Assembly (NCBI GenBank): GCA_964527735.1
Contig: CAZGPG010000013.1
Span: forward strand, 35,276 to 99,275
Length of the DNA: 64,000 nt
Direction: 5' to 3'
Origin: JBEBVQ01 sp964527735
Lineage (GTDB): Bacteria; Bacteroidota; Bacteroidia; Chitinophagales; Chitinophagaceae
Part shown: positions 44,992 through 52,140 of the stretch, piece after piece
Numbering within the stretch: the first letter of the stretch is position 1
Layout of the letters: each line of letters opens with the position of its first letter
Position numbers and translations under genes: made by a program
Notes under the pieces: model-generated
The model's input: only the letters and a program-made list of their open reading frames with translations
Told to the model about the DNA's origin: nothing
Database searches by the model: none

Positions 44992-46932
44992 TTATGGCGT
45001 CCTTTGTGTCCCGCCAAGGCGGTAGCCCAGTGAAAATTGTATGGAAGGAACCCGGAACAACTGATCAGAAACTTTTTTTGCCCCGCCTGTGCCGGCGTTA
45101 TCCCAGAAAGTATGTGTTAACCGGAGGTCGAGGTGCAGGTTGGGCGTAGCTTTATAGCCCACCCCCAGCAGGTACCCTATACCGAAACGTGCTCCGAGGT
45201 CGCTGAGCTGTACAGACGGGTCTCCGCCTGTCAGGAGGGAGGGCGATTGGCTTGCCAGCAATGTATCTCTCAATACAGCGCCGGTTACGGGGATATCGAT
45301 TTCCTCTGCATTCATCCGGAAATGGTATACAAGATCTACGCCCGCCAGCATGAAGAACCGGTTCACCGAATATTTAACCATGACCGGCATATTCGCGGTG
45401 CCTATTGTGGAGAAGTTGAAATAATGGTTCAGGGAATCCCTGTCGTATACCGTATAGGAGGTGCCTCCCTGATAATAGGGAGCTACCGGATATGGTTTGC
45501 CCCGGTAGGGATCATCTATTGTTTTTCCGTTATTGAACCGGTTAATATATTTCAACTCTGCCAGCAAACTCCATCGTTCGTTCAGTTCCAGTTCCCCGTT
45601 CAGGCCGAGTTGAATGCCTGGTATAAACGTTCCGCCGCTGGACATAGCATTGAGCCCGCCGGTAATACCCAGATAGAAAGGCGCCTGCGAAAGCTTGAAC
45701 TTCGTATTCAGGTACATATCCTGGAAGGTCTGCCTGCTTTTCCGGGATTCACGTTTGGATTGGGCAGCGCTTGCTGTAGAGGCATCGTTGTCTGCATCTG
45801 TAGCAATGGCATTTCCCGTGGCTATGTATGCGCTGCTATTAGCCGCAGGAGCGGGAATCTTTGCCACCAGTTCCTGTTTTTCGACTATCATTTTCTCTAC
45901 AGACGTGGTATCTACAACATGGGTACGGGCACGGGACAAAGGATCAATTACCGTCCGGTAAGCCAGGTTGATCTGCTTCACAGTGTCTTTGTGGGTTACG
46001 AAATTTCCGGTGCTGCTTTTTCCGGATCCGTTATCTGCTTTTTCCGGTATGGGTCGTGTTGCGTACTGTCCGTTCCCACCACTGTTTACAATCGCTTCAG
46101 GCACTGCCTGATCCCCATGCGGGGATGGCTCATTTTCCCGTATCTGTGATAATGAAGAAACAGCTGTTGTTATGTCTGCTGCACCCTGTTGTCCCTGTGG
46201 GGACAGGGGTTGGTTGGCGGCAGTAGCAGCTTCGGTTTGCCGGCTTTTGTGCCTGGGAGATAATTGCCCGGTAGAAGTGTTTCCTGTATTCGCCTGGTGG
46301 ATTGACGTCAGGTCGTCGTCATGAGCGGATACGGTTTCTGCGTATGTCTTTTTCGTTTCCTGTCGCATACCGGCCATGTCGCTATCTGCCGGAGGTGTAT
46401 GCGTTGTTCCGGGTACTTCAACTGCACCGGCGTGTACATCATTTGTTGCTACCGTTGGTGCAGTGCCGCCGGGCTTCTCAGTGGGTAATGTTTGTACCCC
46501 TTTGCCGGCTACGGATCCTGCTGCCGGAGATGAAGAGGCTGTTACACTGACGCTGTTCTTATTACGCTGTGTATTTGCGGACTGCTCTCCGGTCTGCATT
46601 CCGGAACGGGTTTCGGCTGCGGTGGTAAGGTCTGTTTCTGAATGTGCAGATGTTTCCGGTGATGAGGTAATACCTGCAATTGTATTATTGTCTCCCGGAC
46701 CGGAAGGGTTTTGCATAATCATATATCCGCCCGTTACCATTACGGCAAGGAGCGACAACAAAGCCATATAACCGCCGAAACGCCGCCGGTTGAAGGGCGC
46801 AGGTGTACCTGCCGGCATATTCTTATCCAGCAACTCACGCATATGCAACCATGCGCCGGGGCGTTCGTCCTCCTCTCTTCCGGAGAGCTGCCCGCGTACG
46901 AGGTCGTCTATATGAATCATATCCTTATCCAT
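44992..46932 (-). CDS. Probable anti-sigma protein with outer-membrane beta-barrel domain
   Basis: 646 residues. Residues 1-50 are a short cytoplasmic segment with WLHMRELLDKNMP, as in short sigma-binding tails. A single membrane helix follows (53-73). Residues about 75-375 are a low-complexity Ser/Thr/Pro/Gln-rich linker. Residues about 390-646 look like an eight-strand outer-membrane barrel (FYLGITGGLNAMSSGG, SLLAELKYINRF, GYLLGVGYKATPNLHLDLRLTHTFW, FSLGYRLGG end). It is 12 bases downstream of an ECF sigma gene. The architecture matches dual membrane-spanning anti-sigma (Dma) factors described in Bacteroides. Confidence 0.7.
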   Translation of the reverse strand: MDKDMIHIDDLVRGQLSGREEDERPGAWLHMRELLDKNMPAGTPAPFNRRRFGGYMALLSLLAVMVTGGYMIMQNPSGPGDNNTIAGITSSPETSAHSETDLTTAAETRSGMQTGEQSANTQRNKNSVSVTASSSPAAGSVAGKGVQTLPTEKPGGTAPTVATNDVHAGAVEVPGTTHTPPADSDMAGMRQETKKTYAETVSAHDDDLTSIHQANTGNTSTGQLSPRHKSRQTEAATAANQPLSPQGQQGAADITTAVSSLSQIRENEPSPHGDQAVPEAIVNSGGNGQYATRPIPEKADNGSGKSSTGNFVTHKDTVKQINLAYRTVIDPLSRARTHVVDTTSVEKMIVEKQELVAKIPAPAANSSAYIATGNAIATDADNDASTASAAQSKRESRKSRQTFQDMYLNTKFKLSQAPFYLGITGGLNAMSSGGTFIPGIQLGLNGELELNERWSLLAELKYINRFNNGKTIDDPYRGKPYPVAPYYQGGTSYTVYDRDSLNHYFNFSTIGTANMPVMVKYSVNRFFMLAGVDLVYHFRMNAEEIDIPVTGAVLRDTLLASQSPSLLTGGDPSVQLSDLGARFGIGYLLGVGYKATPNLHLDLRLTHTFWDNAGTGGAKKVSDQLFRVPSIQFSLGYRLGGTQRTP

Positions 46933-46944
46933 GCCGGATAAAAT

Positions 46945-47520
46945 TTACCTTTTAAGATGCAATTGCAATTTTTCAATTTTTTCTTTCAATATCCGTCTTC
47001 CTTCCGATAAATGCCATTTGGATGTCCCTTCGCTGATACCGAGCAACTTCCCGATCTCCTTATGAGCAAATCCTTCCATTACATACATATTAAACACAGC
47101 TCTCGTAGCATCCGGTAAGGATTGAACCAGTTCAAGCAATTGATTGTAATACAGCCTGTCCGCATGATCTTTATGTATGTACTGATCTTTCTCTACCAGT
47201 ACGATCTGTTCGTTGTACCGGACATTCTGCTTTACATAATCAGATATAGCATGAAACACAATCTTCCTCAGCCAGCCTTCAAAAGACCCTTGGAATGTAT
47301 ATTGCCGGATCTTCTGGAATGCACGCAAAAAGCCGTTATTCAATATTTCCTCTGCCTGGGCTTCCTGGTTGATATAGCGCCGCACCACAGCCATCATACG
47401 CGGGTAAAATAACCGGTATAGCTGTTCCTGGGCACTCCGTTCGTTACGGATGCACCCACGAATGAGTTCCTCTAACTCACTGGTTTGGCTGGATACCCGA
47501 TATGCCAATGACAGAGACAA
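46945..47520 (-). CDS. ECF RNA polymerase sigma factor
   Basis: About 191 residues. Region 2 reads ERSAQEQLYRLFYPRMMAVVRRYI, QEAQAEEILNNGFLRAFQKIRQY and GWLRKIVFHAISDYVKQ. Region 4 reads LVQSLPDATRAVFNMYVMEGFAHKEIGKLLGISEGTSKWHLSEGRRILKEKI. The frame has no ATG at the N-terminus; TTG at 47520 or a nearby TTG is the likely start. The adjacent downstream gene probably encodes its membrane anti-sigma factor. Its promoter targets are not known. Confidence 0.9.
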   Translation of the reverse strand: MSLSLAYRVSSQTSELEELIRGCIRNERSAQEQLYRLFYPRMMAVVRRYINQEAQAEEILNNGFLRAFQKIRQYTFQGSFEGWLRKIVFHAISDYVKQNVRYNEQIVLVEKDQYIHKDHADRLYYNQLLELVQSLPDATRAVFNMYVMEGFAHKEIGKLLGISEGTSKWHLSEGRRILKEKIEKLQLHLKR

Positions 47521-47644
47521 GTAATATGATTGACTAATTAGCTACCCATATAGACTGCTAATACAGCCTGAATGGTTGGGCAACTATTTTGAACAGGTGT
47601 AAATTAGTAACTTTTAATTAATAACCAGAGGAGATTAATGTTGA

Positions 47645-47714
47645 AATTTGAAAATGTACTAATTTGAAAATATGCGTATTTTTTATTGTGTGTATTGCTG
47701 TTCATTTTCAAATT
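47645..47714. repeat. AATTTGAA array with inverted end (family A)
   Basis: Left array at about 47645-47674 (AATTTGAA words around AATGTACT) and an inverted CATTTTCAAATT at 47703-47714, which reaches into the end of the HAD gene. Confidence 0.7.
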
Positions 47715-48366
47715 AAATAGAACGTATAACCTCCATATCCAACTCTTCCAGGCTGCGCAACTTCATGTCGGCCAGTGAAAAACGGGGATCATCAAAATGT
47801 AGTGTATCAGGAATCGCGATCACTTTCATCCGGGCTGATTTGGCTGCAATTACACCGTTCATCGAATCTTCAAGCACCAGACATTGGTGCGGTGCTGCAT
47901 TTAATTGCTGCGCTGCATAGAGAAAGACTCCGGGATGGGGTTTGCCAAATGCCACTGAATCTGCTGATATGATGCAGTCAAAATAATCCGTAAGCCCGAA
48001 GTGCGTTGTCAGTTCTTCTATCATCCTTGAAGGAGAAGACGATGCGAGGCCGATCTTAAAATCATGCTCCCGGAACATTTTCAGGGATTGTATGACGCCG
48101 GGCAATATCCGTCCGCGCTGCCTGGCCGCTGCTATGATGTCGTCCAGTATCTCATCGGCTACGTCTTCCGGAGCAGCGCCTTCCCAGGGATATTTCAATG
48201 CCCAGTAATCAGTAACTTCATATATGCGGAGGCCGGTGGTTTCACGGAATTGCTGCCGGGTTACCGATATGGCGTGTTTTTGTGCAATGCGCAGCATGCT
48301 TTCTCCCCATAGCGGCTCTGTATCGAGCAGCAGACCGTCCATGTCATAGAGTACTGTGTTGATCAA
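47713..48366 (-). CDS. HAD-like sugar phosphatase/phosphomutase (HxpB-like)
   Basis: 217 residues with a TTG start. Catalytic motif I is YDMDGLLLDTEPLWGE, motif II GLASSSPSRMIEE, motif III FGKPHPGVFLYA, and motif IV LVLEDSMNGVIAAKSARM. The sequence is nearest the hexitol phosphatase B / beta-phosphoglucomutase group of HAD subfamily I. It would act on small sugar phosphates in the cytoplasm. It lies downstream of rfbC on the same strand, separated by a family A repeat. Confidence 0.88.
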   Translation of the reverse strand: MINTVLYDMDGLLLDTEPLWGESMLRIAQKHAISVTRQQFRETTGLRIYEVTDYWALKYPWEGAAPEDVADEILDDIIAAARQRGRILPGVIQSLKMFREHDFKIGLASSSPSRMIEELTTHFGLTDYFDCIISADSVAFGKPHPGVFLYAAQQLNAAPHQCLVLEDSMNGVIAAKSARMKVIAIPDTLHFDDPRFSLADMKLRSLEELDMEVIRSI

Positions 48367-48369
48367 ATC

Positions 48370-48405
48370 AATTTGAAAATTTGAAAATGAGGGAATTTGA
48401 AAATG
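48370..48405. repeat. 36-nt AATTTGAA array (family A)
   Basis: Four 8-bp units plus AATG, third unit AATGAGGG; same layout and length as 21281-21316. A weak inverted tail lies at 48413-48427. Confidence 0.8.
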
Positions 48406-48438
48406 ATGGGTACTTTTTCAAACTTTCAGACGGGTTAA

Positions 48439-48993
48439 TTAATTAAAAAGAATGACTGCGTCTGCAAACGCGGGCTGGGCCAGGTCTTTCTCCGAAATGA
48501 TCGCTGCGCTGAGGTCAATCTTCCAGTCAATCTGCAGGTTTTCATCCTTATATGAAATACCGGCTTCGCTTGCTTTGTCGTACAGGTTATCGCATTTATA
48601 CAGTATTTCGGCGGTATCCGTCAGTACGGAATAGCCGTGTGCGAATCCGCGGGGAATAAGGAACTGGCGTTTGTTTTCGGCAGACAATTCCACACCGAAC
48701 CACTGCCCGTAAGTCTTGCTGTCTTTGCGGATATCCACTACCACATCCCAGATGGTCCCTTCGATGGTGCGTATCAGTTTGGCTTGCGGTACAGGTGGGT
48801 TCTGATAATGCAGACCGCGCAGCACATTCTTTACCGAACGTGCCTGATTGTCTTGCACGAAAGTATTCGTAAAGCCGGTCTTTTCGGTAAACAGCTTCTG
48901 GTTGAAGCTTTCAAAAAAATACCCCCTGTCGTCATGTAATATACGCGGTTCGATGATCAGCAGGCCTTCGAATGGAGTGGTAATAACTTGCAT
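48439..48993 (-). CDS. rfbC: dTDP-4-dehydrorhamnose 3,5-epimerase
   Basis: 184 residues. It epimerises dTDP-4-keto-6-deoxyglucose in dTDP-rhamnose synthesis. Family sequence is RGYFFESFNQKLF, VLRGLHYQNPP with the catalytic His, GTIWDVVVDIRKDSKTYGQWFGVELS and PRGFAHGYSVL. No rfbA, B or D is present here. It follows the aminotransferase by 3 bases, so the pair may make an amino-deoxy sugar for glycans or glycoproteins. Confidence 0.92.
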   Translation of the reverse strand: MQVITTPFEGLLIIEPRILHDDRGYFFESFNQKLFTEKTGFTNTFVQDNQARSVKNVLRGLHYQNPPVPQAKLIRTIEGTIWDVVVDIRKDSKTYGQWFGVELSAENKRQFLIPRGFAHGYSVLTDTAEILYKCDNLYDKASEAGISYKDENLQIDWKIDLSAAIISEKDLAQPAFADAVILFN

Positions 48994-48996
48994 GTC

Positions 48997-50133
48997 TCAG
49001 GTTAATGTCTCTATAATGTTAAGGAATTTTTCGGTGATGAACCTCAGTTCATCTTCTGTAAACTCGGTATGGATGGGTAGTGATAACACACAGTCAGTCA
49101 GCTCGTCTGTAACGGGCAATGCCTGTTGTCCGGTTGTGAATGCTTTCAGCATTTCCTGCCGGTGGCTGGGAACCGGGTAATAGATCATGGAGGGGATACC
49201 TTCGTCTGAAAGGCGTTTTGCCACTTCATCGCGGTTTACCCCTTTTAGCTGGAGGGTGTATTGGTGAAAGACGTGTTTGCTATAAGGCGCGCGATACGGA
49301 ACGATGATGTGCGCATTGTTTTTAAAAGCCTCATCATAAAAGTCTGCTACTGTCCGGCGTGCGTTGCAGTAACTGTCGAGGTGTTTCAGCTTGATACGGA
49401 GCACGGCGGCCTGTATGGTGTCCAGCCGGCTGTTGCAGCCAACCATTTCGTGGTAGTAGCGCGTCTTCTGTCCGTGGTTGGCGATCATGCGCAGTTTTTC
49501 GGCGAGTACATCATCACTGGTAAAGATCGCACCGCCGTCACCGTATCCTCCCAGATTTTTTGAAGGAAAGAATGAAGTGCAGCCGATCAGACCCATGCTG
49601 CCGTTCATCTTTACAGTGCCGTCAGATAAAGTATAGGAGCCACCGATTGCCTGGGCATTATCTTCAATTACCGGCAGGTTGTGTGCTTGTGCAATAGCCA
49701 GCAATGGCTCCATGTGCACAGACTGTCCGTACAGGTGTACCGGGATGATCGCTTTGGTTTTGGGTGTAATTGCTTTCCGGACACTATCCATATTCATGGT
49801 AAATGTATCCGGATCTACATCGACAAATACAGGTTTCAGTCGCAGCAGGGCAATGACTTCTACAGTGGCGATATAGGTGAAAGACGGTGTAATCACTTCA
49901 TCACCCGGCTCCAGGCCAAGCGCCATCAGTGCTATCTGCAGCGCGTCGGTTCCGTTGGCACAGGGGATCACATGTTTCACCCCAAGGTATTGCGTCAGCT
50001 CCTCGCTGAAATGCTTTACATCCGGACCCTGGATAAACAGCGCGCTGTCCAGTACCTGCTGTATGGCTTCGTCCACTTCTGTCTTTATTTTTTGGTACTG
50101 ACGCTTCAGGTCAACCATCTGGATGTGATGCAT
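48997..50133 (-). CDS. DegT/DnrJ/EryC1/StrS family sugar aminotransferase
   Basis: 378 residues, PLP-dependent. The key lysine is in FFPSKNLGGYGDGGAIF, with VIEDNAQAIGG before it and ANHGQKTRYYHEMVGCNSRLDTIQAAVL after it. The N-terminus (MVDLKRQYQKIKTEVDEAIQQVLDS) and VIPCANGTDALQIALMALG are typical. It transfers an amino group to a keto-sugar nucleotide, here likely a dTDP-keto-deoxyhexose given the adjacent rfbC. A -7 box lies at 50151-50158. Confidence 0.92.
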   Translation of the reverse strand: MHHIQMVDLKRQYQKIKTEVDEAIQQVLDSALFIQGPDVKHFSEELTQYLGVKHVIPCANGTDALQIALMALGLEPGDEVITPSFTYIATVEVIALLRLKPVFVDVDPDTFTMNMDSVRKAITPKTKAIIPVHLYGQSVHMEPLLAIAQAHNLPVIEDNAQAIGGSYTLSDGTVKMNGSMGLIGCTSFFPSKNLGGYGDGGAIFTSDDVLAEKLRMIANHGQKTRYYHEMVGCNSRLDTIQAAVLRIKLKHLDSYCNARRTVADFYDEAFKNNAHIIVPYRAPYSKHVFHQYTLQLKGVNRDEVAKRLSDEGIPSMIYYPVPSHRQEMLKAFTTGQQALPVTDELTDCVLSLPIHTEFTEDELRFITEKFLNIIETLT

Positions 50134-50150
50134 AGCTGTATTTTGCGGTG

Positions 50151-50158
50151 CAAATTTA
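50151..50158 (-). promoter_or_regulatory. Bacteroidetes -7 box (TAAATTTG)
   Basis: TAnnTTTG on the minus strand, 17 bases before the aminotransferase ATG; it likely starts the aminotransferase-rfbC transcript. Confidence 0.5.
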
Positions 50159-50191
50159 CGGTTTTGTTTGCGGACATAAATGAGCTCCGTT

Positions 50192-50533
50192 TTATGATTG
50201 CTCCTGCTCCAGTGCTTCCATTGCTTTTTTGTGAAATGATTTTGCGAACTCCTTCAGCTCTTTGGCCAGTTCGCTGTTACGGGTGGCGCGTTCGTATGTG
50301 TCTGCCATGCCCGACAATGACTGGTGGAAAAAATCATTCATTTCGTCAACCATCATTTTTTTTGTCCAGAGATCAATGCGCAGCGCTGTTTTTTCATGTC
50401 CGTCCCAAAGCCCGAGCAACAAGCCTTTAGCCTGCTGCAATTCAGGCATGCCTCCATCCGGTGCGCTCCATTCAATGGTTTCCGGCATTTTTTCTTCATC
50501 GAGGGTTATTTCGATACTGATATTTGATTTCAT
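50192..50533 (-). CDS. gldC: Gliding motility protein GldC
   Basis: 113 residues from the ATG at 50533. Family sequence is SIEITLDEEKMPETIEWSAPDGG, LRIDLWTKKMMVDEMNDFFHQSLSGMADTYERATRN. GldC is a small cytoplasmic protein needed for Bacteroidota gliding; its exact role is unclear. The frame continues upstream to 50905 in antisense to the next gene, which is not coding. It lies in a co-directional run with the pseudouridine synthase. Confidence 0.88.
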   Translation of the reverse strand: MKSNISIEITLDEEKMPETIEWSAPDGGMPELQQAKGLLLGLWDGHEKTALRIDLWTKKMMVDEMNDFFHQSLSGMADTYERATRNSELAKELKEFAKSFHKKAMEALEQEQS

Positions 50534-50576
50534 AAGGAAGTGGTTTAAATATATTTTCAAATTAGTAACCGACCGG

Positions 50577-51293
50577 TTATGTCCATTTGCCGAGCTGGCG
50601 GATAGATGCCGCCATGTCTTTAGGTAAAGGAGCTTCGATCGTGAGGGTTTCACCGTTTTCTTTCCCGAAGGATAGCCGTTGCGCGTGCAGTGCAAGCCGG
50701 TCGAGCAAAGGTCTTTCACTTTCTTCCTTGTCGGCAAGTTTGTATTTCCGTTTGATGGAAGAAAGATAAAAGGGCTGGCCGTCGCCGTATAAAGGATCAC
50801 AGACCAAACTGTGCCCGATAGACTGCATATGTACGCGTATCTGGTGGGTACGGCCGGTATGTATCCGGAACTGCAGCAATGAATGAAGCGGCCATTGCTC
50901 CACAACAGTGTAGTCGGTAATGGCGGGTTTGCCTCTGCGGCTGGTGGCCATTTTCCCTTTCACAGAGGGGTGTGGTACAACGGGCGTTTCGATACGGCCT
51001 TCTTTTTGGATCACATGCCCATGTACCAGACCGGTATAATACTTGCCGGCCTCATGCTCCTGAAATATGCGGGAGAGGTGTCTGTGTGTGGCTTCATTCC
51101 GGGCAAAGCAAATGACGCCGCTGGTGTCTTTGTCGAGCCGGTGCACCACGAATATCTTCTGGCCGAAACGCTTTTCCAGCAGATGCTTCAGGCAGGGAAG
51201 ATCGGCATTGAACCGGTCGGGGATCACCAGCAGACCGGCCGGTTTGTTTATGACCATGAGGTCTTCTTCTTCGTGTAGTACTTCTATTTTCAT
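50577..51293 (-). CDS. RluA-family 23S/tRNA-type pseudouridine synthase
   Basis: 238 residues with no S4 domain. The catalytic aspartate is in FVVHRLDKDTSGVICFARN. Other motifs are LVINKPAGLLVIPDR at the N-terminus and RIHTGRTHQIRVHMQSIGHSLVCDPLYG. It converts a uridine in structured RNA to pseudouridine; the target base cannot be predicted. Confidence 0.9.
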   Translation of the reverse strand: MKIEVLHEEEDLMVINKPAGLLVIPDRFNADLPCLKHLLEKRFGQKIFVVHRLDKDTSGVICFARNEATHRHLSRIFQEHEAGKYYTGLVHGHVIQKEGRIETPVVPHPSVKGKMATSRRGKPAITDYTVVEQWPLHSLLQFRIHTGRTHQIRVHMQSIGHSLVCDPLYGDGQPFYLSSIKRKYKLADKEESERPLLDRLALHAQRLSFGKENGETLTIEAPLPKDMAASIRQLGKWT

Positions 51294-51312
51294 ACGTGTA
51301 TGTAGTATCTAT

Positions 51313-51427
51313 CACATCCCTCTCTGTCTCCCTTCAAAGGGAGACGATTGCACCGTTACGCTTACCAGAGCTCTACGCCGGAAGTGATGTGATCGTCCCC
51401 CGTTGAAGGGGGAGTGAGGGGGATGTT
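51313..51427. mobile_element. 115-bp imperfect palindrome, MITE-like
   Basis: A 40-bp left arm (51313-51352) and a 38-bp right arm (51390-51427) are inverted and about 80 percent matched. Each arm contains its own hairpin (CCCTTCAAAGGG on the left, CCCCCGTTGAAGGGGG on the right). The core between has no ORF. It lies in the 200-bp gap between the rluA-like gene and ybeY. I recall similar CCCCCTTC-type units in other Bacteroidota genomes. Confidence 0.65.
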
Positions 51428-51494
51428 GTATTTTCTGTTTTGAATACACCTTTTTTCTGGCATTTGTAATAATGAAACAGGTACTTACTCTATA

Positions 51495-51935
51495 TTAAGA
51501 TGTGGCTTTCACTTTAAAATATGTTTCGAGACACTGGTCTTCCAGCGACCGGATCTTTTTTTGCTCGGCTTTTGTTTTATCCTTAAAGCCGCATAAATGC
51601 AGCGCTCCGTGAAAGATGACACGGTGCAGCTCCTGTTCATAGCCGGTATGGAACAGAACAGCATTTTCTGCCACCCGTTCCGTACTGATATATATTTCTC
51701 CGAGCAGTACACCGGGCTCTTCGCTCAGGTCGAATGTGATAATGTCTGTAAGGGTATCATGGTCCAGAAACTGCCGGTTGATAGCAAGCAGGTAAGCGTC
51801 ATTGCAGAAGATGTAATGCAGGTCTGCTTTTTTGATATCGACATGCTTTTTGAGCAGCTCATCCAGGAAGCCGGAAAGCTTTCGTTTGGATTTTAGCCCG
51901 GAGCGGACGTCTATTTCATAAAACCTGGCAGACAC
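51495..51935 (-). CDS. ybeY: Endoribonuclease YbeY
   Basis: 146 residues with a GTG start. YbeY is a metal-dependent RNase for 16S rRNA 3' processing and ribosome quality control. The fold shows LAINRQFLDHDTLTDIITFDLSEEPG and FHGALHLCGFKDKTKAEQKKI. The canonical motif is HGxLHLxGYDH; here the third histidine position holds Asp, and Lys replaces the preceding Asp. This variant seems usual in Bacteroidota. It lies downstream of secDF, with a family B repeat between. Confidence 0.9.
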   Translation of the reverse strand: MSARFYEIDVRSGLKSKRKLSGFLDELLKKHVDIKKADLHYIFCNDAYLLAINRQFLDHDTLTDIITFDLSEEPGVLLGEIYISTERVAENAVLFHTGYEQELHRVIFHGALHLCGFKDKTKAEQKKIRSLEDQCLETYFKVKATS

Positions 51936-51986
51936 GGTGTATAACTTGATTTTATTCAGCGAAGATCGGATAATTATCTCTCGTTT

Positions 51987-52084
51987 AATGTGGAGGATGT
52001 GTTTAATGTGGGGAATGTGACCAATGTGATTAATATCAATGCCTCATTAAACACATTCGTCACATTCCCCACATTTGTCACATT
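51987..52084. repeat. Period-9 AATGTGnnn inverted array (family B)
   Basis: Five 9-bp units (51987-52031) and a four-and-a-half unit complementary array (52045-52084) with a 13-bp loop, between the co-directional secDF and ybeY. Confidence 0.85.
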
Positions 52085-52140
52085 AAAAGTAAAGCAGCAC
52101 ACGGATGTACTGCTTTACGAAATAGTTAAATGTGGGATTG

